48,318 nucleotides of DNA from Streptomyces carminius (lineage in GTDB: Bacteria; Actinomycetota; Actinomycetes; Streptomycetales; Streptomycetaceae): assembly GCF_002794255.1 (NCBI RefSeq), contig NZ_PGGW01000033.1, forward strand, positions 1 to 48,318. The letters run 5' to 3'. Under the pieces are notes generated by a model. The model did not search any database. It saw nothing but the letters and a program-made list of their open reading frames with translations, and was not told where the DNA came from. Made by a program: the position numbers and the translations under genes. Positions 1-6,965 of this stretch are shown here, piece after piece (position 1 is the first letter of the stretch; every line of letters begins with the position of its first letter).

Positions 1-13
1 TCCCTCGCCAATG

Positions 14-107
14 CGGCGCGGCTGCGCCGCGCCGTTGCCGGGACTGCGTCCCGGCTGAAAGAAGGCCGGACTGCGTCCGGGGGTTCTGCGCTGCGCGCCG
101 GGGCGCG
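14..107. repeat. Cluster of telomere-like palindromes with TGC loops
   Basis: Consecutive short inverted repeats lie at 14-34 (9-bp stem), 37-55 (8-bp stem) and 66-80 (6-bp stem), each with a TGC loop. A fourth GC-rich one sits at 88-107. On the complementary strand the loops read GCA. Known Streptomyces telomeres consist of closely packed palindromes with such loops, which fold the 3' overhang for Tpg/Tap-primed end patching. The position at the window edge and the tap-tpg pair at 15-19 kb fit a replicon end. The exact terminus cannot be judged, and stacked terminators are an alternative. Confidence 0.5.
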
Positions 108-110
108 CCT

Positions 111-438
111 GATGTGGTGTGAGGTTTCGGGTTGTTGGGCGGGGTTCTCTGGGTGGGGGTTCGCGTCACTGATCGGCAGGCTGGAGGGGTGGGGACGGGT
201 GTGGTTCGGAGGGTGGCGGGGCGTCGGGGGTTGTTCTTGCTGACTGGGTGTCAGCGGCTGTGGTGGGGTGTCGTTTTGGATTTTTTCCTGAGAGTGAGGG
301 GGTAGGCGTTGGGGATCTTGTGGGAGGGGTCGTTCCTCCGAGGCGGGTTGGCGCCTCGGAGCGGAGTGTCGGTCCGCTGAGCCAGCATGGTGGAGGCACC
401 TGTCGGTGTGCGGATGCGGTGGTGGCTGGACTGGTTGG
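111..438. other. Non-coding stretch, no gene recognised
   Basis: About 330 bases rich in G and T on the + strand lie between the telomere-like palindromes and the first gene. The ORFs here on both strands have compositions typical of antisense shadows and show no recognisable protein features. I see no RNA gene or clear promoter. In Streptomyces linear replicons the bases next to the telomere are commonly non-coding. Confidence 0.4.
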
Positions 439-1275
439 TCAGTTCTCGTCGTCCGCGTACAGAGGGCGGGTGCGGCGGCGTTCGGACCAGTCCCACAGCC
501 AGCCGCTGATCGCCTGGAGCGGGGTGCGGCGGGGCATTCGGTCGTCTGTGGGGTGCAGGACGCGGCGGCTCAGTGCGGTGAAGCGCTCGATGGCCTCCCC
601 GGTGTGCTGCTGGTCATCGAGGGCGTAGCGGTACTGGTCCTCCGCGACGGCGGCCGGGTCGTCGTGGTCGGTCCAGTTCTGAAGGCGTCTGATCCAGTGA
701 TGGAGTTCCCTGGCCGCGGTCTCGGCGCTGGCGGCGACGAGACGGGGGCCCTCGACGGTGACGGCGCCGATTTTCTCCATCAGTGCGGTGTGTCCGGCGG
801 TCAGTTCTTGGAGGTGCGAGGCGTAGTCGCCCGCGAAGTAGCGGAGCTCGACCCGGGTGTCCGGGTGGGCCTCGTCGCGGGCGCGGAGGGTGCGCATTAG
901 GGACTCGACGGCGTCGTACCGGGCCATGAGGGCGGAGGCGCACGCGGCGTAGGCCTGGCGGCGGGACTGCTGGTCCTGGGCGTGGTGCTGGGCGTGGTGC
1001 TGGGCGTGGTGCTGGGCGTGGTGCTGGGCGTGGTGCTGGGCGTGGTGCTGGGCGTGGTGCTGGGCGTGGTGCTGGGCGTGGTGCTGGGCGTGGTGCTGGG
1101 CGTGGTGCTGGGCGTGGTGCTGGGCGTGGTGCTGGGCGTGGTGCTGGGCGTGGTGCTGGGCGCGGGCGTTGATGTTCGCGGCGCGGATCATGTCGGCCAT
1201 GCCCAGCCCGGCAGCAATGGCGGTACCGGCGATGCCGGCGATCGCCACAATCACTGTGGAGTTCACGGTGGGCAT
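439..1275 (-). CDS. Membrane-anchored protein with a 15-copy AQHH tetrapeptide repeat
   Basis: 278 aa, unknown family. Residues about 5-30 are hydrophobic and could be an N-terminal membrane anchor. About 60 residues of perfect AQHH repeats follow (roughly 30 His), then an alpha-helical, charged C-terminal region. The repeat is encoded by a perfect 12-bp tandem array. No Shine-Dalgarno sequence is obvious before the ATG at 1275; a GTG three codons in is an alternative. The gene lies 117 bp downstream of tgmC on the same strand and could be read through from it. Streptomyces encode many small proteins with an N-terminal TM and a coiled-coil body, but I cannot assign a function. The His track could bind metal (inference). 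Confidence 0.7.
   Translation of the reverse strand: MPTVNSTVIVAIAGIAGTAIAAGLGMADMIRAANINARAQHHAQHHAQHHAQHHAQHHAQHHAQHHAQHHAQHHAQHHAQHHAQHHAQHHAQHHAQHHAQDQQSRRQAYAACASALMARYDAVESLMRTLRARDEAHPDTRVELRYFAGDYASHLQELTAGHTALMEKIGAVTVEGPRLVAASAETAARELHHWIRRLQNWTDHDDPAAVAEDQYRYALDDQQHTGEAIERFTALSRRVLHPTDDRMPRRTPLQAISGWLWDWSERRRTRPLYADDEN
976..1155 (-). repeat. 15 perfect tandem copies of a 12-bp unit
   Basis: The + strand unit is CTGGGCGTGGTG, repeated 15 times without a mismatch and followed by a degenerate copy to about 1167. It encodes the AQHH tetrapeptide in the minus-strand gene. Lack of drift implies recent expansion or homogenisation by slippage, so copy number may vary between isolates or be misassembled. 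Confidence 0.95.
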
Positions 1276-1392
1276 TGTGGCGGGTGCGGCCGGCTGCCGT
1301 GGCGTGTTGGTCCGGAGGCATCGCGGCGGTTCCGGGGCTGCGGCAGGGTTGGCGGGTGAGCGGTGCGGTCGGGGGCGGGGGCGCTGCGGGGG

Positions 1393-2493
1393 TCAGGTCG
1401 TGGTGGTGGAGGGCAGGTCCCAGCCGGGCCCGTGGGGGTCGTCCAGCCATGCCCACTGGCGGTGGGGGGTGGCGGTGATGCCGAATTCCTCGCGGGCCGG
1501 GGCCGTGCCGGAGAACTGCTCGTGCAGTTCCTCTACCAGGTTCCACAGGCGGCGGGGGCCAGTCTGGCGGACGGTGCCGTCGGCGTGGATGTGGGCGGTC
1601 GATCCGTCGGGGGTCCACAGGCCCAGGGCCTTGACCGCCTTGGTGTCGTCGTTGGTCCAGGTGCACCACTGGTGGCCCGGGATGGTCAGAGACAGCGGGA
1701 ACCGGAGCGTCTGGAGCGCGCCGAGGGGTGCGGTGGAGGGGGTGGGGCGGGGTGCGGTGTGGTGCAGGGCGGCGAAGTCGGGTGGGGTGGAGGGGGTGCG
1801 GCGGGGCATGAAGTATGCCTCGCCGGGGAGGAAGCGGCCCTCGGCGCGGTCGTGGTGGACGGTCAGGCGGGCGATGCCCCAGCCGATGGGGGTCACGATG
1901 ATCGCTTGGTTGGTGGCCTGCTCGATCCAGGCCGGGGGGATGGAGGTCATGGCGCAGGTGGCGATGATGCGGTCGTAGGGGGCCCGGTGGGGGGCGCCGG
2001 CTGCGCCGTCGCCGGTGTGTACGGCCGGGAGGTAGCCGGCCTGGGCCAGGCGTGCGGCCGCGGTGCGGGTCAGGTCAGGGTCGACGTCCACGGTGGTCAC
2101 TCGGTCGTGGCCGAGCCGGCAGGCGAGGAGGGCGGCGTTGTAGCCGGTGCCGGTGCCGATCTCCAGGACCCGGTGCCCGTCGGTGATGTCCAGGGCGTGG
2201 AGCATGTCCAGCATCAGGCTCGGCTGGCTGGAGGAGGAGGTGGGGGTGCCGTCGGTGAGCTGGGTGGTCAGTGCCCGGTCGGAGTAGAGGGTCTGCCAGT
2301 AGTCGGGGGTGTCGGCGGTGACGGTCCTCCAGCGGTGGTTGTTGTCCTGTTCGAGGAAGGAGGGCACGAACAGGTGGCGGGGCACCTGTTCGAGGGCCGG
2401 GCGCCAGGGGTCGGCGGGGTCGGTGAGCTGGTGGGCCAGGGCGGTGCGCATCCCGCGTGCGGGGTCGGTGGCGGTGGGGGCGGGGGTGGTCAT
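1393..2493 (-). CDS. tgmC: Graspetide methyltransferase, PIMT-like (TgmC)
   Basis: 366 aa. A class I SAM-dependent methyltransferase resembling protein-L-isoaspartate O-methyltransferase, with motif I VLEIGTGTGYNAALLA at about residues 105-120 and an acidic VDVDPD strand after it. PIMT homologues of this kind accompany ATP-grasp RiPP ligases in actinobacteria; in the related fuscimiditide pathway they methylate an Asp and drive aspartimide formation in the modified core. The ATG at 2493 overlaps the tgmB stop by 4 bp (ATGA), showing translational coupling; the reading frame extends upstream, but only as an antisense-type shadow of tgmB. The family C-terminal extension after the Rossmann fold is present. 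Because the precursor gene is truncated, the pathway is probably inactive here. Confidence 0.85.
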   Translation of the reverse strand: MTTPAPTATDPARGMRTALAHQLTDPADPWRPALEQVPRHLFVPSFLEQDNNHRWRTVTADTPDYWQTLYSDRALTTQLTDGTPTSSSSQPSLMLDMLHALDITDGHRVLEIGTGTGYNAALLACRLGHDRVTTVDVDPDLTRTAAARLAQAGYLPAVHTGDGAAGAPHRAPYDRIIATCAMTSIPPAWIEQATNQAIIVTPIGWGIARLTVHHDRAEGRFLPGEAYFMPRRTPSTPPDFAALHHTAPRPTPSTAPLGALQTLRFPLSLTIPGHQWCTWTNDDTKAVKALGLWTPDGSTAHIHADGTVRQTGPRRLWNLVEELHEQFSGTAPAREEFGITATPHRQWAWLDDPHGPGWDLPSTTTT

Positions 2494-3464
2494 GTGGTGG
2501 CTCCTTGCAGGAGGTCGGCGTGGGCCTCGGCGATGGGCAGTTTGGTGGTGGCGACGAACTGCCACTGCCCGGCGGGGTTGCATTCGAAGAACACCCAGCG
2601 GCCGGCGGGGGTGACGGCGAAGTCGAAGGCGCCGTAGTTCAGGCGGTAGTGGGCCATGAAGCGGCGCACCGCCTGGGCGACGTGGTCGGGGATGGGCACG
2701 GGTTCGTAGGTCAGGGCGTCGTAGTCGGCGCGCCAGTCGATGTGGGCGGCGTCGCTGTGGGCGTGGATGGCGACGGGGAACATCGCCTGGCCGACGACGG
2801 TCAGGCGGACTTCGTAGGCCTTGGGGATCCATTCTTGGAGCAGGTGCGCGGTGGTCTCCAGGGACTCGTCGAGCTCTGCGGGGTCCACGCGGCGGGTGGG
2901 CAGCATCAGCGGGTCCTGGCCGGGGCGGGTAAGGGGGGCGATGGCGATGGGCTTGCACACCAGCGGGCTGCCGGTCCTCTGGGCCCATCGGCGGGCGTGG
3001 GCGAGGCGGTTGGTGATCAGGGTGCGGGGCACGGTCAGCCCGGCGTTGGTGGCGGCGGTGAGCTGGGCGGGTTTGTGGGCGGCGGCCCGGTAGATGTCCG
3101 GGTGGTGCAGCCAGGTCACCGGCAGGCAGGACAGGAGCTGGGTCATGCCGACCAGGGCCTGGGCTTGTGCCCAGGCCTGGTAGTCCTCGGCGACGTCCGG
3201 GGAGATGCGGGGCGGTCCGGGCCGCCGGTAGTAGACGGCCCGGACCGCCTCCAGGCGTGCCGCGCGGGCGCCGGTGTCCAGCTCGCCGCGCCAGCCGGGT
3301 GTGCCGTCGTCGTGCTCGGCGGCGAGCGTGATGTGCTGGGGGAAGTCGGCGAGGTCGAACCGCAGTACCGGCACCTTCCGGTCGGTGAGGGCCTGGACGA
3401 CCAGGTCGGCGCTGGCATCCAGTTCCTCGGCGACCACCAGGACGTGTCCGCGCGGTGCGGGCAT
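2490..3464 (-). CDS. tgmB: ATP-grasp graspetide ligase (TgmB)
   Basis: 324 aa, close to the usual length of the actinobacterial ATP-grasp ribosomal peptide maturases next to PIMT-type methyltransferases. It should form ester or amide macrocycles between acidic and Ser/Thr/Lys side chains of the precursor core at the cost of ATP. Visible signs are the N-terminal strand HVLVVAEELDASAD, a central SPLVCKPI segment (ATP-binding Lys) near residue 170, a QEWIPKAYEVRLTVVG segment, and the C-terminal metal/ATP motif VFFECNPAGQWQF near residues 290-302. The start ATG at 3464 overlaps the tgmA stop by one base, and the stop overlaps the tgmC start, so tgmA-B-C read as one operon. Confidence 0.88.
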   Translation of the reverse strand: MPAPRGHVLVVAEELDASADLVVQALTDRKVPVLRFDLADFPQHITLAAEHDDGTPGWRGELDTGARAARLEAVRAVYYRRPGPPRISPDVAEDYQAWAQAQALVGMTQLLSCLPVTWLHHPDIYRAAAHKPAQLTAATNAGLTVPRTLITNRLAHARRWAQRTGSPLVCKPIAIAPLTRPGQDPLMLPTRRVDPAELDESLETTAHLLQEWIPKAYEVRLTVVGQAMFPVAIHAHSDAAHIDWRADYDALTYEPVPIPDHVAQAVRRFMAHYRLNYGAFDFAVTPAGRWVFFECNPAGQWQFVATTKLPIAEAHADLLQGATT

Positions 3465-3660
3465 CAGGGGGCGGGGATGCGGTCGGCGGGGAAGGCGTAG
3501 GGGTCGGAGGTCTCATCCGCCGGCCCGTTGGAGTCGTTGTTGGTGCCGGTGCTGGAGGCGGCCAGGGGGGTGTGGGCCCACAGGCGGCCGTCCGCCATCA
3601 CGTTGACCTGCCGCTGGGGGTCGTAGGCGAAGTCGGCCGGGTCGATGGCGATGGTGTAGG
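3464..3660 (-). pseudogene. tgmA: 5'-truncated graspetide precursor gene (tgmA fragment)
   Basis: The remaining peptide reads YTIAIDPADFAYDPQRQ and continues to a Ser/Thr/Asn/Asp/Glu-rich tail containing STGTNNDSNGPADETSD, then the stop at 3464-3466. This matches the layout of TgmA-type precursors: a conserved leader block with Y-x-IAIDP and a polar core with Thr/Ser and acidic residues for ester rings. The first part of the leader is missing because the right end of an IS110 element abuts at about 3660. The frame stays open into the IS to a TTG at 3685, but no ribosome-binding site precedes it, so a functional start is unlikely. The core and the coupling to tgmB remain intact. Confidence 0.7.
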
Positions 3661-3681
3661 GGGGTGCCTCTATGTCCTTCG

Positions 3682-4841
3682 TCAAGCGAGTCGAGGGCTT
3701 CTTGGTTCGTAGAAGGTTCCGTCGCGGAGCATGGCGAACAGGACGCTGATGCGGTGGCGGGCGAGGCGGAGGAGGGCCTGGGTGTGGGTTTTACCGCGGG
3801 CTCGGCAACGGTCGTAGTAGCCGCGGGAGGCGGGATCGTGGAGGGCCGCGAACGCGGAGAGGAACATCGCCCGTTTGAGTTGCCGGTTCCCGCCTCTGGG
3901 GCGTGTTCACCGTGGATCGAGGTTCCCGACTGGCGGGTGGTCGGGGCGAGGCCTGCGTAGGAGGCCAGGTGGGCGGCGGTGGGGAAGCTGCTGCCGTCGC
4001 CGACGGTGACCAGGAGGACTGCGGCGGTCCTGACGCCGATGCCGGGCATCGAGGTCAGGACCGGGGAAAGAGGGCGGGCCTCCAGCAGGGCCTCGATCCG
4101 GGCCTCCAGTGCCCGGCGTTGTTCGTGGACGGCGGCCAGCGACTTCGCCAGTGAGGGGACGATCACGTCCAAGGTGTTGGTGCCGGGAACCACGACGCTC
4201 TGCTCGTCGAGCGCGGCGAAGATGTCATCGACCAGCCGGACGGCCATGCGCGGTGCTCTGGGGCGGACGACCTCGACGAGCCTGCGGTGGCCGGCCTTGC
4301 GCAGAGCGGCCGGGGACCCGTAGCGCTCCAGCAACCAGGTCACTGCCGGGTGGTCCAGGCGCGGGCCCAGGACGCGTTCCAGGCTGGGGTGGAACTGGGT
4401 GAGCAGGCCGCGGATGCGGTTGGAGGTGCGGTTGGCCTCTGCGGCGAGGTCCTGGCCGAAGCCGACCAGCATGGTGAGCTCCGCGATGACCTCGTCGGCC
4501 AGATCGAGGGTGCGCAGGGCGTGGGGCATGGTGCGGGCGGCGTCCGCGATCACGGCCGCGTCCTTCGCGTCGGTCTTGGCCTCGCCAGGGTAGAGGTCGG
4601 CGATCCTGCGCATCGCGAGCCCGGGCAGGTAGGCGACCTGGCAGCCGACGTCGCGGGCGACGGTGAGCGGGAGAGCGCCGATGGAGGCGGGCTGGTCCAC
4701 GACCACCAGGAGAACCATGCCGAACTTGGCCTTGAGCTTGTCGAAGACCTTCTTCCCGGCCGGGGTCAGTCCGTGGCCGTGATGCGTGTGCTTGCCGACG
4801 TCCAGGCCCAGGAAGACGCCCACCCCGTCGATGCTGATCAC
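3682..4841 (-). pseudogene. IS110-family transposase, frameshifted
   Basis: DEDD (RuvC-like) N-terminal domain with LGLDVGKHTH and the EAKTDAKDAAVIADAART motif, followed by the C-terminal Transposase_20 domain (LTSMPGIGVRTAAVLLVT, HLASYAGLAPTTRQSGTSI). The start is a GTG at 4841 behind a G-rich ribosome-binding site, as in copy 2. Relative to copy 2 it lacks about 15 residues (45 bp between two FDK-coding repeats near 4740). It also has one base fewer near 3893, after GEHAP, which shifts the last 70 residues; these continue in another frame as MFLSAFAALHDPASRGYYDR to a stop at 3682. Unless the frameshift is a sequencing error, the protein is inactive. Confidence 0.85.
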
Positions 4842-5097
4842 CGTGCCCCCCTGCGTCGATGCGTGCCGGCCTTGAGATCGGGGCCGTTCGCGCGCATCCA
4901 CGTTATGCAGACCTGCCGCCCGCGAACGGCCGGGCATTGCGCCCGGCCGGGCGGTGGTCGGACCTCTGACCAGCGTCTGTGACGGCACCCCTCGGGCCCG
5001 GTGACGCCACCCCCCAGGTCATCGGTTCGACAGGGGGCAACAGTCATGCCGGGCCCGGAGGCCAGCGGCCCTCTTGCAGGACCGCGAAGAAGATAAC
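4842..5097 (-). ncRNA. Candidate IS110 bridge RNA region, copy 1
   Basis: This is the roughly 255-bp non-coding part between the left end of the element and the transposase start, where IS110-group elements encode the bridge RNA that pairs with target and donor DNA. It contains GC-rich hairpins, for example the stem around 4925-4960. Long blocks match copy 2 (such as GGCAGGTCTGCRTAACGTGG), interrupted by short variable segments that could be guide loops. Transcription is not shown by the sequence. Confidence 0.45.
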
Positions 5098-5119
5098 GCG
5101 GCGAACTGCTCGGCCGGGG

Positions 5120-5863
5120 TCATCCGCTCCAGGGAACGCGGGCGAGGACAAGTCCGCGGATATCGGCGGCACCGGCTGCCCGGAGCCGGAGTGCGACGTG
5201 CTGAAGCTGCGATCCGCTGGTGAAGACGTCGTCGACCAGCAAGATGGTGGCACCCGTGATGTCACCGGTGTCCCCTGTCCATCTCAGGACGGCGGCGTGT
5301 GCGGCCGCGACGGCGCGTTTGTCCTCCAGGCTCCGGTTGGCGGAGCGGGGTGTCTCGGTCTCCTTGACCAGGCGGTGCGCGCCCGGAGGGCTGAGTGGGA
5401 AGGCGCGGGTGACGTCCTCGGTGTAGGCGGCGTCCATAATTGCCTCGATGTGCTGGATCGGCTGCCGCCCCCGGTGGGTGGGGTTGCCGACGACGTGGTC
5501 CACTCCGCGCATCTGTTCGGGGTGGCTGTCCATCCAGCCGACGAGGAGCCGGCCGAAGATCATCGCCCAGCCGTACGCGCCGTCGTACTTGAGCTTGTGG
5601 ATCTTGTCTCGGAGGGCTCCGGAGTACATGGCCACGGCGTCGACGCGGGAGAACCCCCGCTGCGCCACGGGCATGCTGCACAGGCGGTTCGTACAGGTGC
5701 GGCCGGGCGCGACGGCCTGGGAGCAGACCGGACAGCGACTGTCGGAGACGGGCTGGAGGGTGCCTCCGGCGCAGTCGGAGCACAGGCGGGCGGTGCCGGT
5801 GACGGCGTAGGCGCAAACGGGGCAGTCGGGGAAGCCTGCAGGGTCGGGGAGACCGGTCGTCAC
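5120..5863 (-). CDS. ComF-like phosphoribosyltransferase with zinc-ribbon N-terminus
   Basis: 247 aa. The N-terminus has paired cysteines (C14/C17, C28/C31, C44/C47 and C57/C62), as in the zinc-binding part of ComF proteins. The C-terminal type I phosphoribosyltransferase domain carries the PRPP loop ATILLVDDVFTSGSQ at about residues 214-228. The GTG start at 5863 overlaps the dprA-like stop (GTGA), so the two are co-translated. ComF and DprA both act in DNA uptake in naturally competent bacteria, but DprA/PRTase pairs also occur in accessory and defence loci. Co-occurrence with a second PRTase (6966-8237) suggests a nucleotide-processing system rather than classical competence (inference). 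Confidence 0.8.
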   Translation of the reverse strand: MTTGLPDPAGFPDCPVCAYAVTGTARLCSDCAGGTLQPVSDSRCPVCSQAVAPGRTCTNRLCSMPVAQRGFSRVDAVAMYSGALRDKIHKLKYDGAYGWAMIFGRLLVGWMDSHPEQMRGVDHVVGNPTHRGRQPIQHIEAIMDAAYTEDVTRAFPLSPPGAHRLVKETETPRSANRSLEDKRAVAAAHAAVLRWTGDTGDITGATILLVDDVFTSGSQLQHVALRLRAAGAADIRGLVLARVPWSG

Positions 5864-6825
5864 AGGCCGGCCAGGGCGAGCTGCTGACGCTGCCGGGCGG
5901 CACGCTCGATGTCGGCGGCGCGGCCGAGGCGGTCGGTGATGTCGCTGGAGGCGGTGACCTGGATCGCCCGGTGCTCGTCCAACATCTTCTTGGCCCAGGG
6001 CTGGGTGTCGGTGAGGGATTTGATCAGGAAGACGAGCTTGCCGTGTTCGGCGGCCAGGCGGGCCTGCATCTTGGCGCCGGAGGTACTCGAGGCTTCGATG
6101 ACGACGCTGCCCAGGGTCGTGCCGGAGGTGACGACGTTGCGGCGCGGGAAGGTGTACCTGGCGGGGCCGCTGGTGGGCCAGAACTGGCTCAGCAGCGCGC
6201 CGCCGGAGGCAAGGATCGCCTTCGCGAGCGGACGGTTCTCCGCCGGGTAGACGGGAGCGGCGATGCCGGTGCCCATGACGGCGAAGGTCCGGCCACCGGC
6301 GGTGAGGGTGGCCTGGTGGGCGGCGGCGTCGATGCCCCTGGCGAGACCGCTGGCGATCACGACATCGTGTTCGACGAGCTCGCGGGCCATCCGGGCGGCC
6401 CGCTTCAGGCCGTCCTCGGATGCCTGACGGGTACCGACGACGGCGATGGAACGGGCGTCGCGCTGATCGAGTTGGCCACGGTAGAAGAGAAAAGGCGGCA
6501 GGTTGCCGATCACACGCAGGTTCGCCGGGTAGTCCTCGTCGAGGACGGTGACCAGGCGCGCGCCGGCCTTGCCGGCCTCGGCCAGCTCTTTGTCGACGCG
6601 GGCGCGGGCGTCGTCCAGACCCGCGGCGAGAGCCTGCTGCAGCAGGGGGCGGTTCTTGGTCGCGGCACGGGAATCCTCGCGCAGCTGTCCGTCCAGGAGG
6701 GCGGCCAGGCCCTCGGGGCGCTGGGCGCTGCGGGCGAGCAGGCTCCAGTCGAGGGTGGCGTCGCCGGCGCGCAGCGCGCACAGGGTCAGCAGATCGTGCT
6801 GGTCAGCGGTGACGTCGAGGTCCAT
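5860..6825 (-). CDS. DprA/Smf-like DNA-processing protein (SLOG-type Rossmann fold)
   Basis: 321 aa. The DprA Rossmann-fold signature is clear: SIAVVGTRQASEDG (126-139), SGLARGIDAAAH (159-170), AVMGTGIAAPVYP and FPRRNVVTSG, followed by VVIEAS. The N-terminal 110 residues resemble the helical lead-in of DprA. Chromosomal DprA loads RecA on incoming single strands; plasmid-borne relatives belong to the wider SLOG nucleotide-binding superfamily and may sense or make nucleotide ligands. It starts at an ATG behind GAAGGA (8-base spacing) and is coupled to the ComF-like gene. A 140-bp gap separates it from the upstream HAD-PRTase gene on the same strand. Confidence 0.85.
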   Translation of the reverse strand: MDLDVTADQHDLLTLCALRAGDATLDWSLLARSAQRPEGLAALLDGQLREDSRAATKNRPLLQQALAAGLDDARARVDKELAEAGKAGARLVTVLDEDYPANLRVIGNLPPFLFYRGQLDQRDARSIAVVGTRQASEDGLKRAARMARELVEHDVVIASGLARGIDAAAHQATLTAGGRTFAVMGTGIAAPVYPAENRPLAKAILASGGALLSQFWPTSGPARYTFPRRNVVTSGTTLGSVVIEASSTSGAKMQARLAAEHGKLVFLIKSLTDTQPWAKKMLDEHRAIQVTASSDITDRLGRAADIERAARQRQQLALAGL

Positions 6826-6965
6826 CGGGTGTGTCCTTCTACTCGTGGCCCCGGGATGTTCGAAGGATGAAGCGGTGCGCTTGGGCCACTTCCATCATGG
6901 CGTACGCGGACCCCGTACGGGCAGGAAGGGTCGGCCCGAGCCGGAATACCGGACGAGGGGCAAGC

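Larger units (their letters stand above)
3660..5097 (-). mobile_element. IS110-family element, copy 1 (decayed)
   Basis: About 1.44 kb, transposase leftward. Ends were inferred by alignment with copy 2 (46811-48318): both start with GTTAYCTTCTTCG and end with GACATAGAGGCACCCC. As expected for IS110 elements there are no obvious terminal inverted repeats. It lies between the end of the ComF-like gene (5120) and the truncated tgmA, whose leader is lost at this junction. Differences from copy 2 include an in-frame deletion and a frameshift in the transposase. Confidence 0.8.

Noticed and set aside
976..1155. CRISPR-like repeat array
   Set aside because: The units are 12 bp, contiguous and in frame within a gene; there are no spacers.
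3513..3681. Extension of the copy 1 transposase ORF into tgmA DNA
   Set aside because: It only exists because of the frameshift; the alternative frame continues the true transposase C-terminus.
5120..6825. Natural competence locus (comF/dprA)
   Set aside because: No other competence genes are seen, and a second PRTase fusion is present; a separate accessory system is more likely.
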